From positions 248,001 through 312,000 of the forward strand of contig NZ_FTMZ01000004.1 in NCBI RefSeq assembly GCF_900156335.1: 64,000 nt of DNA, given 5' to 3'. Source of the stretch: Sphaerotilus natans. GTDB lineage: Bacteria > Pseudomonadota > Gammaproteobacteria > Burkholderiales > Burkholderiaceae_C. Below are positions 27,781 to 36,430 of the stretch, piece by piece; position 1 is the stretch's first letter, and every line of letters begins with the position of its first letter. Below the pieces are notes generated by a model. It was given only the letters and a program-made list of their open reading frames with translations. It was not told the DNA's origin and made no database searches. A program made the position numbers and the translations under genes.

Positions 27781-29939
27781 GCCGCACCTCCGTGCTGCAA
27801 GCCGTGCAGATGGGTGTAGATGCCGCGCGGATTGCGCAGCAGCTCCTCATGGCTGCCGACCTCGGCGATCTGGCCGCGCTCCATCACCACGATGCGATGG
27901 GCGCCGCGCACCGCCGAGAGCCGGTGCGCGATGATCAGCACGGTGCGGCCCTGGCAGATCAGGCGCATGTTGTCGTGAATGATCTTCTCGCTCTCGTAGT
28001 CGAGCGCGCTGGTGGCCTCGTCGAAGATCAGGATGCGCGGGTTGGTGATCAGCGCGCGTGCGATGGCGATGCGCTGGCGCTGCCCGCCCGACAGGCCGGT
28101 GCCATGCTCGCCGACGACCGTGTCGTAGCCCTCGGGCAGCTCGCAGATGAACTCGTGCGCGCCGGCCAGCTTCGCCGCCTGCATCACCAGCTCGATCGGC
28201 GCGGCCGGGTGGCTCAAGGCGATGTTGTCGCGCACCGAGCGGTTGAACAGCGTGTTCTCCTGCAGCACCACGCCGATCTGCTGGCGCAGGCTGGGCGTGT
28301 CGATGACGGCCAGGTCCTGGCCGTCGACCAGCACCCGGCCGCGGTCGGGCACATAGAGGCGCTGCACCAGCCGGGTCAGCGTGCTCTTGCCCGAGCCGGA
28401 ACGCCCGACGATGCCGATCACCTCGCCCGGGCGCACCCGCAGCGACACCTGGCGCAGCACGTCGGCGGCGTCGGGGCGGTAGCGGAAGGAGACCTGGTCG
28501 AACTCGATCGCGCCCTGCAGCCGCGGCAGCCGGGTCTTCTGGCCGGCGACCTCGGGGTGCGTGTTGAGGATGTCGCCCAGCCGGCTCATCGAGATGCCGA
28601 CCTGCTGGAAGTCGTTCCAGAGCTGCGCCAGCCGCAGGATCGGGCTCGACACCTGGCCGGCGAGCATGTTGAAGGCCACCAGCTCGCCCACCGTGAGCTG
28701 CTTGTCGATCACCAGCGTGGCGCCGATCCACATGATCGCCGCGGTCACCAGCTTGCTGGTCAGCGCGACGCCGCCGCCGGCCACCGTGGTCACATTGGTC
28801 ACCGCCAGACCCGACGAGACATAGGCGGCGAGCTGCTGGTCCCATTTCTGGATCCAGCGCGGCTCCACCGCCATCGACTTGACGGTGTCGATGCCGCTGA
28901 TCGTCTCGACCAGGAAGGACTGGTTTTCCGCGCCCTTGTTGAACTTGTCCTCCAGGCGGCGGCGGATGACCGGCGTGAACACCAGCGACAGCAGCACGTA
29001 GACCGGGATCGAGGCCAGCACCACCAGCGTCAGCGTCACGCTGTACCCGAGCATCACGCCCAGGAAGACGAAGGAGAACAGCAGGTCCAGCACCAGCGTC
29101 ATGACATTGCCGGTCAGGAAGCTGCGGATGCTCTCGAGCTCGCGGATGCGCGCCACCGAGTCGCCGACGCGGCGCGACTGGAAATACGCCAGCGGCAGGT
29201 TCAGCAGATGGCGAAACAGCCGTGCGCCCAGCTCGACGTCGATCTTGCTGCTGGTGTGCGCGAACACCCAGGTGCGGATGCCCGACAGCAGCGCCTCGAA
29301 GACCATCGCGCAGATCAGGCCGATGGCGATGACGTTGAGCGTCTGCATCGCATGGTTGACCAGCACCTTGTCCATCACCACCTGGAAGAACAGCGGCGTG
29401 GCCAGGCCGATGAGCTGCAGCACCAGCGAGATCAGCAGGATTTCCGCCAGCAGCCGGCGGTACTTGACCACCGCCGGAATGAACCAGGTGAAGTCGAACT
29501 TCGCCATCGCGCCGGAAAAGCTCGCCTTGCTGGTGAACAGGATCAGCTCGCCAGTCCAGAGGCGCAGCAGCTCCTCGAGCGCGATGACCGCCGGCGGCTC
29601 GCCCGCGCGCTGGATCAGCACCCGGGTGCTGCCCGGCAGCTCGGCGCCGGCCGGCAGCGCGGCCGCGCCCTCGATGCGCGCGACGACGAAGAAGCGCCCG
29701 GCCGCATCGCGCGCCACCGCCGGCAGCGGCGCGCGCGCCAGCCGACGCGGATCCTGACGCACCGAGCGCGCGTTCAGCCCGAGCTGCTGCGCCGCCAGCA
29801 GCAGGCGCTGCAGGTCGAAGGGCTCGCGGCCATGCTGGTGACGCAGCTGCGCCTCGTCGGCGGCGATGCCGTGCAGCGCCGCCATCGCCAGCAGCGCCCA
29901 CAGGCCGGAGTCCGGGGCGGGAATGGAAGGGGAGTTCAT
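27777..29939 (-). CDS. HlyB-type ABC transporter with degenerate C39 domain
   Basis: 720 residues. Residues 1-140 form a C39 peptidase-like domain lacking the catalytic Cys (SGLWALLAMAALHG where the Cys would be) and the His (RFFVV), so it is a substrate-docking domain as in HlyB, not a leader protease. Six transmembrane helices span about 155-440. The ATPase domain has Walker A around Lys518 (GRSGSGKST), signature LSGGQRQR, Walker B ILIFDEATSALD and H-loop IIAHRLS. It powers one-step export of an unfolded C-terminally tagged substrate. The upstream calpain-like gene on the same strand, 145 bp away, is the obvious cargo. Confidence 0.95.
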   Translation of the reverse strand: MNSPSIPAPDSGLWALLAMAALHGIAADEAQLRHQHGREPFDLQRLLLAAQQLGLNARSVRQDPRRLARAPLPAVARDAAGRFFVVARIEGAAALPAGAELPGSTRVLIQRAGEPPAVIALEELLRLWTGELILFTSKASFSGAMAKFDFTWFIPAVVKYRRLLAEILLISLVLQLIGLATPLFFQVVMDKVLVNHAMQTLNVIAIGLICAMVFEALLSGIRTWVFAHTSSKIDVELGARLFRHLLNLPLAYFQSRRVGDSVARIRELESIRSFLTGNVMTLVLDLLFSFVFLGVMLGYSVTLTLVVLASIPVYVLLSLVFTPVIRRRLEDKFNKGAENQSFLVETISGIDTVKSMAVEPRWIQKWDQQLAAYVSSGLAVTNVTTVAGGGVALTSKLVTAAIMWIGATLVIDKQLTVGELVAFNMLAGQVSSPILRLAQLWNDFQQVGISMSRLGDILNTHPEVAGQKTRLPRLQGAIEFDQVSFRYRPDAADVLRQVSLRVRPGEVIGIVGRSGSGKSTLTRLVQRLYVPDRGRVLVDGQDLAVIDTPSLRQQIGVVLQENTLFNRSVRDNIALSHPAAPIELVMQAAKLAGAHEFICELPEGYDTVVGEHGTGLSGGQRQRIAIARALITNPRILIFDEATSALDYESEKIIHDNMRLICQGRTVLIIAHRLSAVRGAHRIVVMERGQIAEVGSHEELLRNPRGIYTHLHGLQHGGAA

Positions 29940-30008
29940 GGGGTGGCGGGGTCAGGCCAGTGCTGAAGGCGTTCAGCGGCATCGGCATCGGCATCATGCC
30001 AAACGAGA

Positions 30009-30044
30009 AAAGGCACCCGGCCCGGATGCGCGCCAGATGCCTTT
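30009..30044 (-). terminator. Intrinsic terminator after the calpain-like gene
   Basis: On the minus strand AAAGGCATCTGGC pairs with GCCGGGTGCCTTT (two G-U wobbles that exist only in the minus-strand RNA, then one mismatch near the loop), followed by a T-rich TTTCTCGTTT. It lies 40 bp after the stop of the calpain-like gene and 70 bp before HlyB. It would make the substrate mRNA more abundant than the transporter mRNA. Confidence 0.65.
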
Positions 30045-30084
30045 CATGCCGCGGCGGCCCGTGATGGCCGCCGCACGGATCACG

Positions 30085-33000
30085 TCACACCGGCGTCGCC
30101 AGCAGCGTGACCGAGCTGGTCGTGTCGGAGCGGGTCGGCGCGAGGGCAGCCGCCTGACCGCCACCCACCGCCATCGCCTGCACGAGCTGGCTGACGTTGT
30201 ACTGGTACTTGCTGTCCAGCGCGCCCATCGGAGCAGCCTCGTGGGTGACGATGAAGTTGTTGCTACCCACCCACAGCTCGGCGGCGCTCATGCCGAAGGT
30301 GCCGATCCAAGTCGAGCCGCCCTGGCTGCTCCAGGGGTTCTGCAGGATGAACTCGTCGGTCGCGGCATCGAAGCCGAGCACGGCGAACATGTGGCTGCCC
30401 ACCAGCTCGGTCTTGCCGGTCAGGGCGTCCGTGGTGTTGACACTGCTGCCGTACATCACCTCCTGCCCGCTGGCGAGCGCGGCGACCACGGTGTTCTTGA
30501 CGCTGGTGGTCCAGGCGCTGACGCTGTGGCTCGTCACGTTGTAGTAGGTCGAAGAACGGCCCATGATGGCCTGGAAGCCACGGCTGTCGCCGCCGCTGAT
30601 GCCGTCATAGGTGTTCTGCTCGCCCTTGTAGTGGACCTCCCACTCGACATACGCTTTTTCGAGCAGCGACACCCACAGCGAGCCGGAGTCGGCGGTGGCC
30701 GTGCTCCAGGCCGGCAGGGCGTTGTTGACCGTCACGTACATCGGCTCGTCGTTGGGGGCGTAGAAGCGCACGCCCCAGGTGCCGTTGCCGTTGTCGGTGA
30801 ACATCGTCTCCAGGATCGACGCGTAGTCGTCGGCCGTCACGATCATGGCCGCCATCAGGTAGCAGTCGCCGATGCTGCCCTGGTTGATCTCCGACGCAAG
30901 CGGGCCGGCGGCCGAGAACAGCGGCGCGTCTAAGGTGGTGTAGGTCGCCGAGCCGGTCCAGGTCGGCAGGTCGGTGCCGAGGAACCACTTGCCGACGAGC
31001 TTGCCCATCTGGTCGGCCGAGCTGCCCACGGCCAGGTTGCCGAGCGCGGTCTGGCTGGCCGCCCCGCCAGTCCACCACGAATTCGACAGGTCGCCGTTGA
31101 CGACGTTGGCGGTGATCTTGGCGAGGTAGGACGAGGCGCCGAGCGTCTGGCTGACCGCCGAAGCCAGCGTCTTGAGGTCGTTCATCTGGGCCGCCGTGAG
31201 GCCGCCCGCGCCGATCGACGCGGCCACGCCGCCGAGCACCTGCACAAGGCCGTTGTAGCTGAAGAGCGATTCGCCCGCGCCGAGGGCGGCGGTGACCTGC
31301 GCCCGCACACCCGCGTCGGTGAGCGTGGCCAGCAGCGCTGTCACGGCCGAGCCGGCGGCCTGCACCGCAGCGGTCTGCGCCGGCGTCAGTGCCGCCAGTT
31401 GGGGGGCGGTCAGCGACGAATGGACGTACAGCAGGTTGGCGTTGCTGAGCCCGGCCACGGCGCTCGGGCTCAGGAACTGGACACGGCTGCCGAGCACGTC
31501 GAGCTGGCCGGGGGTCAGGTAGTTGGCCTGGGTGGCGCTGAGCGAACCCAGTTGCTGCGCCGTGAGGGCCGCAACCTGGTCGCCCTGGAGGCTGCTCAAC
31601 TGCATCAGCGACAGTTGGCTGAAGGTGCCGACCGGCAGAGCGGCGATGGCGGCGGGCGACAGGACGCAGAGGTTGGTGCCCAGGACGGCCAGTTGGGCCG
31701 CGTTGAAGCCCGAGACGGCGGACACGGACAGGCCGACCAACTGCGCCGGGGTCAGGCTGGCGAGCTGGGTGGCGGTGAAGCCGGCGGCCTGCGTGGCCGT
31801 GAGGCCGGCGAGCTGGGCGGCGGTCAGGTCATCGAGCTGCGCGGTGGTGAAGCTGGCGATGGCGCTGGCCGAGAACCAGCCCATCTGCGCCGTCGTCAAC
31901 GAGGTGCGCTGCCAGTAGTCGAGGGCCGCGACCTGGACGCCGGTCATCGCGCCGACGTGGGTGGCGTCGAGCGCGGCGATGGTGGCGCTCTTCATCTGCA
32001 TGATGCCGGCCGGCGGGATGGCGGCGAAGGCGGCGGCCGACAGCGCGTTCAGCCACGCCGGCGTGCGCCAGTAGAAGTTTTGCGTGATCGACGCGACCTG
32101 GGCGGGCAGCAGGGCGGCGACGGCGGTCGTGCTCAGCGAGCCGAGGCTGATCGCGTTGAGCTGGGTGGTGGTCAGTGTCTGGGCATGGGAGGCGTCCAGC
32201 CCGGCGATGGCCGTGCCGCTCAGCTGGCCGATGCCGGTGGCGGTGATGGCGGCGAAGGCGGCCGGGCTGAGCGCGTTCAGCCACGCGGCATCCATCCAGT
32301 AGAAGCTGGTGCGGATGGCGGCGACCTTCTCCGGCGACAGCGCCGCCACGGCCGAGACGTTCAGCCACTCGGGGTAGTAGAGCGCGGCCACCTGCGCCAC
32401 GGTCATGGCCTGCACATGGGCCGCGTCGAGCCCGGACGTGACCGTGCGGCCCAGGCCGACCAGACTGGCGGACGGAACGAGCGCGAACTTATCCGGCGCG
32501 ATGGCGTTGAGCTGGGCAGCGGTGAAGCTGCTCCACTTGGCAGCGCCCATGCCGGTCAGCTGGGTGGCGGTGAGCGCAGCCATCGAGGCCAGGCTCAGGC
32601 TGCCAACGCCCAGAGCGTCCAGTTGCGTCGTGGTCAGCGCCTGGGTGTGCGCCACGTCCAGTCCGGCGATGGTGGAGCCGGCGAGCTGGCCGATGCCCTT
32701 GACCGGGATGGCGGCCAAGGCGGCCGGCGACAGCGCGTTGAGCCAGGCCGGGGTCATCCAGTAGAAGCTGGTGCCGATGGCCGCGACCTGGGCCGGGGAG
32801 AGGGCGGCCACCGCCGCCAGGCTGAGCTTCTCGGGGTAATACAGCGCGGCCATCTGTGCCGTGCCGAGCGCCTGCACATGGGCCACGTCCAGCCCGGCGC
32901 AGGCCGCGCTGGCGAACTTGGCCACGCTGGCCGGCGGGATCAGCGCGAACCGGTCGGGGGTGATGGCGTTGAGCTGCGCGGCGGTGAAGCTGCTCCACTT

Positions 33001-33639
33001 GGCAGCGCCCATGCCGGTCAGCTGGGCGGGGGTCAGCGCCGCCATCGAGGCCAGGCTCAGCTTGCCGACGCTCAGGGCATCGAGCTGGGCCGCCGTCAGG
33101 GCCTGGGTGTGCGCCACGTCCAGGCCGGCGATGGCGGTGCTGCCAAACTTTGCCACGCTGGTGGCCGCAAGCGTCGAGAACGCCTGCACCTGCACGGCAT
33201 TCAGCCAAGCCGCCTCCATCGAGCCCCACTTGGTCGTGGGGATGGCGGCCAGCTGGGCGTCGCTCAGTGCGGCCACGGCCGCGGCGTTCAGCGACTGCGG
33301 CGAGGCCAGGCTGGCGATCTGGGTCGGGGTCAGGGCCGCGGCATGGTTCACGTCCAGGCCCGCGACGGCCGAACTGGCGATCTGGGCGATGCCGGCAGCC
33401 GGGATGGCCGCAAAGGCGCTGGGCGACAGGGCATTGAGCCAGCCCGCCGTCATCCAGTACCAGCTGATGCTGATCGACGGCATCTGCGCGGCCGTGAACC
33501 CGGCCACGGCCGCCGGCAGCAGCCAGTCCGGATGGGTCATCAGCTTGACCTGATCGGGCGTCAGGGACGCGATCTGTTCGGCAGTCACGCTCTTGTAGTC
33601 GGTGCTGGACCAGCTTGCGATGTTAGCGATCAATGCCAT
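30085..33639 (-). CDS. Type I-secreted repeat protein with C-terminal calpain-like cysteine protease
   Basis: 1184 residues. No N-terminal signal peptide. Residues about 20-575 are seven 77-residue repeats marked by GLDxxHxxxLTxxQ (aspartates at 96, 174, 251, 328, 405, 482, 558). Residues 575-760 hold shorter LTxxQLxxL repeats. Residues about 895-1130 are a calpain (C2) protease: NQGSIGDCYLMAAM gives Cys926, GSHMFAVLGFD gives His1083 and ILQNPWSS gives Asn1101. The Cys-His distance of 157 equals that of mammalian calpains, and the SLWVSLLEKAYVEW segment is also calpain-like. The tail SSVTLLATPV could be a type I signal; RTX nonapeptides are absent. HlyB, HlyD and TolC genes follow, supporting export. 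The ATG at 33639 has a GGGGA site. Target and activation are unknown; a calcium-binding C2L domain is not seen. Confidence 0.85.
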   Translation of the reverse strand: MALIANIASWSSTDYKSVTAEQIASLTPDQVKLMTHPDWLLPAAVAGFTAAQMPSISISWYWMTAGWLNALSPSAFAAIPAAGIAQIASSAVAGLDVNHAAALTPTQIASLASPQSLNAAAVAALSDAQLAAIPTTKWGSMEAAWLNAVQVQAFSTLAATSVAKFGSTAIAGLDVAHTQALTAAQLDALSVGKLSLASMAALTPAQLTGMGAAKWSSFTAAQLNAITPDRFALIPPASVAKFASAACAGLDVAHVQALGTAQMAALYYPEKLSLAAVAALSPAQVAAIGTSFYWMTPAWLNALSPAALAAIPVKGIGQLAGSTIAGLDVAHTQALTTTQLDALGVGSLSLASMAALTATQLTGMGAAKWSSFTAAQLNAIAPDKFALVPSASLVGLGRTVTSGLDAAHVQAMTVAQVAALYYPEWLNVSAVAALSPEKVAAIRTSFYWMDAAWLNALSPAAFAAITATGIGQLSGTAIAGLDASHAQTLTTTQLNAISLGSLSTTAVAALLPAQVASITQNFYWRTPAWLNALSAAAFAAIPPAGIMQMKSATIAALDATHVGAMTGVQVAALDYWQRTSLTTAQMGWFSASAIASFTTAQLDDLTAAQLAGLTATQAAGFTATQLASLTPAQLVGLSVSAVSGFNAAQLAVLGTNLCVLSPAAIAALPVGTFSQLSLMQLSSLQGDQVAALTAQQLGSLSATQANYLTPGQLDVLGSRVQFLSPSAVAGLSNANLLYVHSSLTAPQLAALTPAQTAAVQAAGSAVTALLATLTDAGVRAQVTAALGAGESLFSYNGLVQVLGGVAASIGAGGLTAAQMNDLKTLASAVSQTLGASSYLAKITANVVNGDLSNSWWTGGAASQTALGNLAVGSSADQMGKLVGKWFLGTDLPTWTGSATYTTLDAPLFSAAGPLASEINQGSIGDCYLMAAMIVTADDYASILETMFTDNGNGTWGVRFYAPNDEPMYVTVNNALPAWSTATADSGSLWVSLLEKAYVEWEVHYKGEQNTYDGISGGDSRGFQAIMGRSSTYYNVTSHSVSAWTTSVKNTVVAALASGQEVMYGSSVNTTDALTGKTELVGSHMFAVLGFDAATDEFILQNPWSSQGGSTWIGTFGMSAAELWVGSNNFIVTHEAAPMGALDSKYQYNVSQLVQAMAVGGGQAAALAPTRSDTTSSVTLLATPV
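31915..33582 (-). repeat. Seven coding repeats of about 231 bp (77 residues)
   Basis: The encoded repeat contains FYWMTPAWLNALSPAAFAAI, then GIGQLAGSTIAGLDVAHTQA, then LTTTQLDALGVGSLSLA and related copies. Intervals between the marker aspartates are 78, 77, 77, 77, 77 and 76 residues. Each unit divides into four sub-repeats of about 19 residues with Leu/Ile/Ala in register, which suggests a solenoid. Adjacent units differ at many positions, so this is an old duplication rather than a recent slippage array. Confidence 0.85.
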
Positions 33640-33848
33640 GGCGTCCCCATTTTCGTGCGTTGTGCGGAGATCCTGATCGGATTTCCCGATTTCAGTGTGC
33701 CTGCGCCAAGCCGGCCCCGAAAGAGGCCGCCGCCGCAAACAGCTTCAAGCCATTTTTGAAAACCCTGGTAACGCCCTCCCGACCGGGTGTTTATGTGAAT
33801 ATTTGTTAACAACAGAGCCCGCATCAAGTGCGCAGCCTCGTTTGCGCG

Positions 33849-33861
33849 TGAAACTGTTTCA
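33849..33861. promoter_or_regulatory. LysR-type T-N11-A box between the LysR and calpain-like genes
   Basis: T-GAAACTGTTTC-A is a perfect 13-bp palindrome with the T-N11-A form expected for LysR-type regulators. It lies 37 bp upstream of the LysR start in an unusually AT-rich 258-bp divergent spacer. Autoregulation, with possible control of the protease gene, is inference. Confidence 0.5.
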
Positions 33862-33897
33862 AAAAAATTTTGATTCCGTTCCCTTCTGCCCTCGCCC

Positions 33898-34803
33898 ATG
33901 AAAGCTCTCAGCGATCTGCAGCTCTTCGTGCGTGCCGCCCAGTCCTCCAGCCTGTCGGAGGCAGCACGCACGCTGGACATGAGTCCGGCCACGGCCAGTG
34001 CCGCCATCAAGCGACTGGAGGCCGAACTGGGTGCGCCCCTGTTCGTGCGGTCGACCCGGCACCTGCGTCTGTCGCCCGAGGGCGAGCTTTTCCTGGACGA
34101 TTGCCGGGCCGGGCTGGAGATCCTGGAACAGGCGCATGACCGGCTGAGTGCCGGCCACCAGACGGTCTGCGGCACGGTCAGCCTGTCGATGCCCTCGGAT
34201 CTGGGGCGCAACGTGGTGCTGCCGTGGCTGCATGAATTCCAGCGCCGTCACCCGCAGATCCTGCTGCGCCTGCAGGTGTCGGACCGACTCACGGACATCA
34301 TGCGCAGCGCCGTCGATCTGGCGCTGCGCTACGGCGACCCACCGGACTCGACGCTGGTGAGCCTGGCTGTCTGCCCGGACAACCGCCGGGTGCTGTGCGC
34401 GTCACCGGACTATCTGGCGCGGCACGGCACGCCGCTGTCGCCGCGTGAACTGGTGCGCCACAACTGCCTGTGCTTCATGCTGAGCGAGCGCATTCATGAC
34501 CACTGGACCTTCATGCGCGGATCGGAGATCGTCGAGGTCAACGTGCGCGGCCGTTTCCAGTGCGATGACGGCGATGCGGTGCGCCGGCTCGCGCTGGCCG
34601 GTGAAGGCGTGGTCTACAAGTCGGGCCTGGACGTGGCCGCCGACCTGCGCAGTGGTGCACTCGTGCGGCTGTGCCCGGACTGGCAGACCGAAGCCGCCCC
34701 ACTGAACCTGATCTGCCCCGGCAGGCGCCATCTGCGCCCGGCGATGCGGCTGCTGCACAGCTTCCTGGTCGATCGCTTCTCGACCGTGCCCGTCAGCGGC
34801 TGA
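33898..34803 (+). CDS. LysR-family transcriptional regulator
   Basis: 301 residues. The winged helix-turn-helix covers residues 1-60 (LQLFVRAAQSSSLSEAARTL with RLEAELGAPLFVRSTR), followed by the periplasmic-binding-like effector domain (GTVSLSMPSDLGRNVVLPWLHEF). The QRRHPQILLRLQVSDRLTDI and ALRYGDPPDSTL segments place it in the CrgA/DsdC-like branch common in betaproteobacteria. It is divergent from the calpain-like gene and may control it. The stop overlaps the convergent YkgJ-type gene by 11 bp. Confidence 0.93.
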   Translation: MKALSDLQLFVRAAQSSSLSEAARTLDMSPATASAAIKRLEAELGAPLFVRSTRHLRLSPEGELFLDDCRAGLEILEQAHDRLSAGHQTVCGTVSLSMPSDLGRNVVLPWLHEFQRRHPQILLRLQVSDRLTDIMRSAVDLALRYGDPPDSTLVSLAVCPDNRRVLCASPDYLARHGTPLSPRELVRHNCLCFMLSERIHDHWTFMRGSEIVEVNVRGRFQCDDGDAVRRLALAGEGVVYKSGLDVAADLRSGALVRLCPDWQTEAAPLNLICPGRRHLRPAMRLLHSFLVDRFSTVPVSG

Positions 34804-35113
34804 GCGGCAACGCCGGCAGCCCGTGCGCCGCCCGCGCCCTCAGGCAGCGCTCCTCGCCGGGCTGCAGCTCGTGGCAGGGCGAGGGTCGCTGCGGGTAGAT
34901 GGTGCAGCCGACCTCGCGACCAATCTCGCCCGAGAGCGCCACGCAGCGCACGCCGGCGCGCTGGCCGGTGCCTTTCATGCAGCTCATCCAGGGATTGATC
35001 GCTTCGGTCAATGCCTCGGGCAGGCCGAGGGACTCGGCCTCGGCCCAGTAGAAGGACACGCGGAAATGGGCGCAGCAGGCGCCGCAGCTCTGGCAGGGAT
35101 TGAAGTCGGCCAT
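34793..35113 (-). CDS. YkgJ-family cysteine cluster protein
   Basis: 106 residues with the family's cysteine pattern: CQSCGACC near the start, then [33 protein letters not shown] and ERCLRAR. These cysteines probably bind zinc or an Fe-S cluster. Function is unknown. The ATG at 35113 ([14 protein letters not shown]) is standard; the upstream extension to 35164 is not. Convergent with LysR and divergent from the aminotransferase gene. Confidence 0.88.
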   Translation of the reverse strand: MADFNPCQSCGACCAHFRVSFYWAEAESLGLPEALTEAINPWMSCMKGTGQRAGVRCVALSGEIGREVGCTIYPQRPSPCHELQPGEERCLRARAAHGLPALPLSR

Positions 35114-35202
35114 GGGACGCGAACTTATCACCGTCCGGAACGGCATCAGGAACTGCATTAGCATCGGCGCTCCCCGCCGCGTTCCCCGAAGCCCTGCCGC
35201 CG

Positions 35203-36405
35203 ATGTCCTCGCCCACCGCCCCGTCCGATCCTGCCGCCCTGCCCTTCCTGCCCTTCGCGCTGCCCGAGATCGGCGAGGACGAGATCGCCGAGGTGGTCGA
35301 CACGCTGCGCCACGGCTGGGTGACCACCGGCCCGAAGGCGCGCCGCTTCGAGCAGGACTTCGCCGCCTTCCTGGGCGGCGCCGACGCCGCGCCGGGGCTG
35401 GAGGCGATCGCGGTCAACTCGGCCACCGCCGGGCTGCACCTGGCGCTCGAGGCCGTCGGCGTCGGCCCTGGCGACGAGGTCATCACCACCACGCACACCT
35501 TCACCGCCAGCGCGGAGGTGGCGCGCTACCTGGGCGCCGACGTGCGCCTGGTCGACATCGACCCGGCCACGCTGTGCATCGACCCGGCCGCCATCGAGGC
35601 CGCGATCACCCCGCGCACCAAGGCGATCGTGCCGGTGCACTTCGCCGGGCGCGCCGCCGAGATGGGCGAGATCCTGGCCCTCGCCCGCCGCCACGGCCTG
35701 AAGGTGGTCGAGGACGCCGCGCACGCGCTGCCCACCACCCACGCCGGGCAGATGATCGGCACGCTGGCCAGCGACGTCACCGTCTTCAGCTTCTACGCCA
35801 ACAAGACCATCACCACCGGCGAGGGCGGCATGGCGGTCACCCGCGACCCGGCGCTGGCCGCGCGCATGAAGGTGATGCGCCTGCACGGCATCAACCGCGA
35901 CGCCTTCGATCGCTTCACCGCCAAGGTGCCGAGCTGGTACTACGAGATCGTCGCGCCCGGCTTCAAGTACAACCTGACCGACATCGCCGCGGCGCTGGGC
36001 ATCCACCAGCTCAGGCGCGCCCGCGAGTTCCGCGACGCCCGCGCGCGCATCGCCGCGCAGTACGACGCGCTGCTGGCCGACCTGCCGCTGACGCTGCCGC
36101 CGCAGCCTGCCGCCGGCGACCTGCATTCCTGGCACATCTACGTGCTGCGCCTGGCGGACAACGCGCCGGTCGGGCGCGACGCGGTGATCGAGGCGCTGTT
36201 CGCCGCCGGCATCGGCAGCAGCGTGCACTACATCCCGCTGCACCAGCAGCCCTACTGGCGCGAGCGCTACCAGCTGCGCGCCGAGGACTTCCCGCACAGC
36301 CAGAAGGCCTACGAGGCCACCTTCAGCCTGCCGCTGTACTCGCGCATGACGCCGGCCGACGCCGAGCGGGTGGCCGCGGTGCTGCGCGGCGTGCTGGCGC
36401 GCTGA
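35203..36405 (+). CDS. DegT/DnrJ/EryC1 aminotransferase (PglE-like)
   Basis: 400 residues. The PLP lysine lies in [17 protein letters not shown] and the ring aspartate in [11 protein letters not shown]. Residues [21 protein letters not shown] and the [11 protein letters not shown] motif are typical of UDP-4-amino-4-deoxy sugar transaminases. The two genes downstream (phosphoglycosyl transferase, 4,6-dehydratase) make a PglE-like role likely: amination of the 4-keto-6-deoxy sugar made by the dehydratase. A second, WbpE-like aminotransferase lies at 16.4 kb with a different predicted substrate. Confidence 0.9.
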   Translation: MSSPTAPSDPAALPFLPFALPEIGEDEIAEVVDTLRHGWVTTGPKARRFEQDFAAFLGGADAAPGLEAIAVNSATAGLHLALEAVGVGPGDEVITTTHTFTASAEVARYLGADVRLVDIDPATLCIDPAAIEAAITPRTKAIVPVHFAGRAAEMGEILALARRHGLKVVEDAAHALPTTHAGQMIGTLASDVTVFSFYANKTITTGEGGMAVTRDPALAARMKVMRLHGINRDAFDRFTAKVPSWYYEIVAPGFKYNLTDIAAALGIHQLRRAREFRDARARIAAQYDALLADLPLTLPPQPAAGDLHSWHIYVLRLADNAPVGRDAVIEALFAAGIGSSVHYIPLHQQPYWRERYQLRAEDFPHSQKAYEATFSLPLYSRMTPADAERVAAVLRGVLAR

Positions 36406-36430
36406 GCGGCCCAGGCGGTTGCTTGACGAC

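Noticed and set aside
27792-29966. A 724-codon plus-strand frame across the HlyB gene
   Set aside because: Shadow of HlyB in a GC-rich genome; His/Gln/Arg-rich and without homology I recognise.
31399-33759. A long plus-strand frame opposite the calpain-like gene
   Set aside because: Its repeats simply mirror the coding repeats of the minus strand; it has no ribosome-binding site and no recognisable domain.
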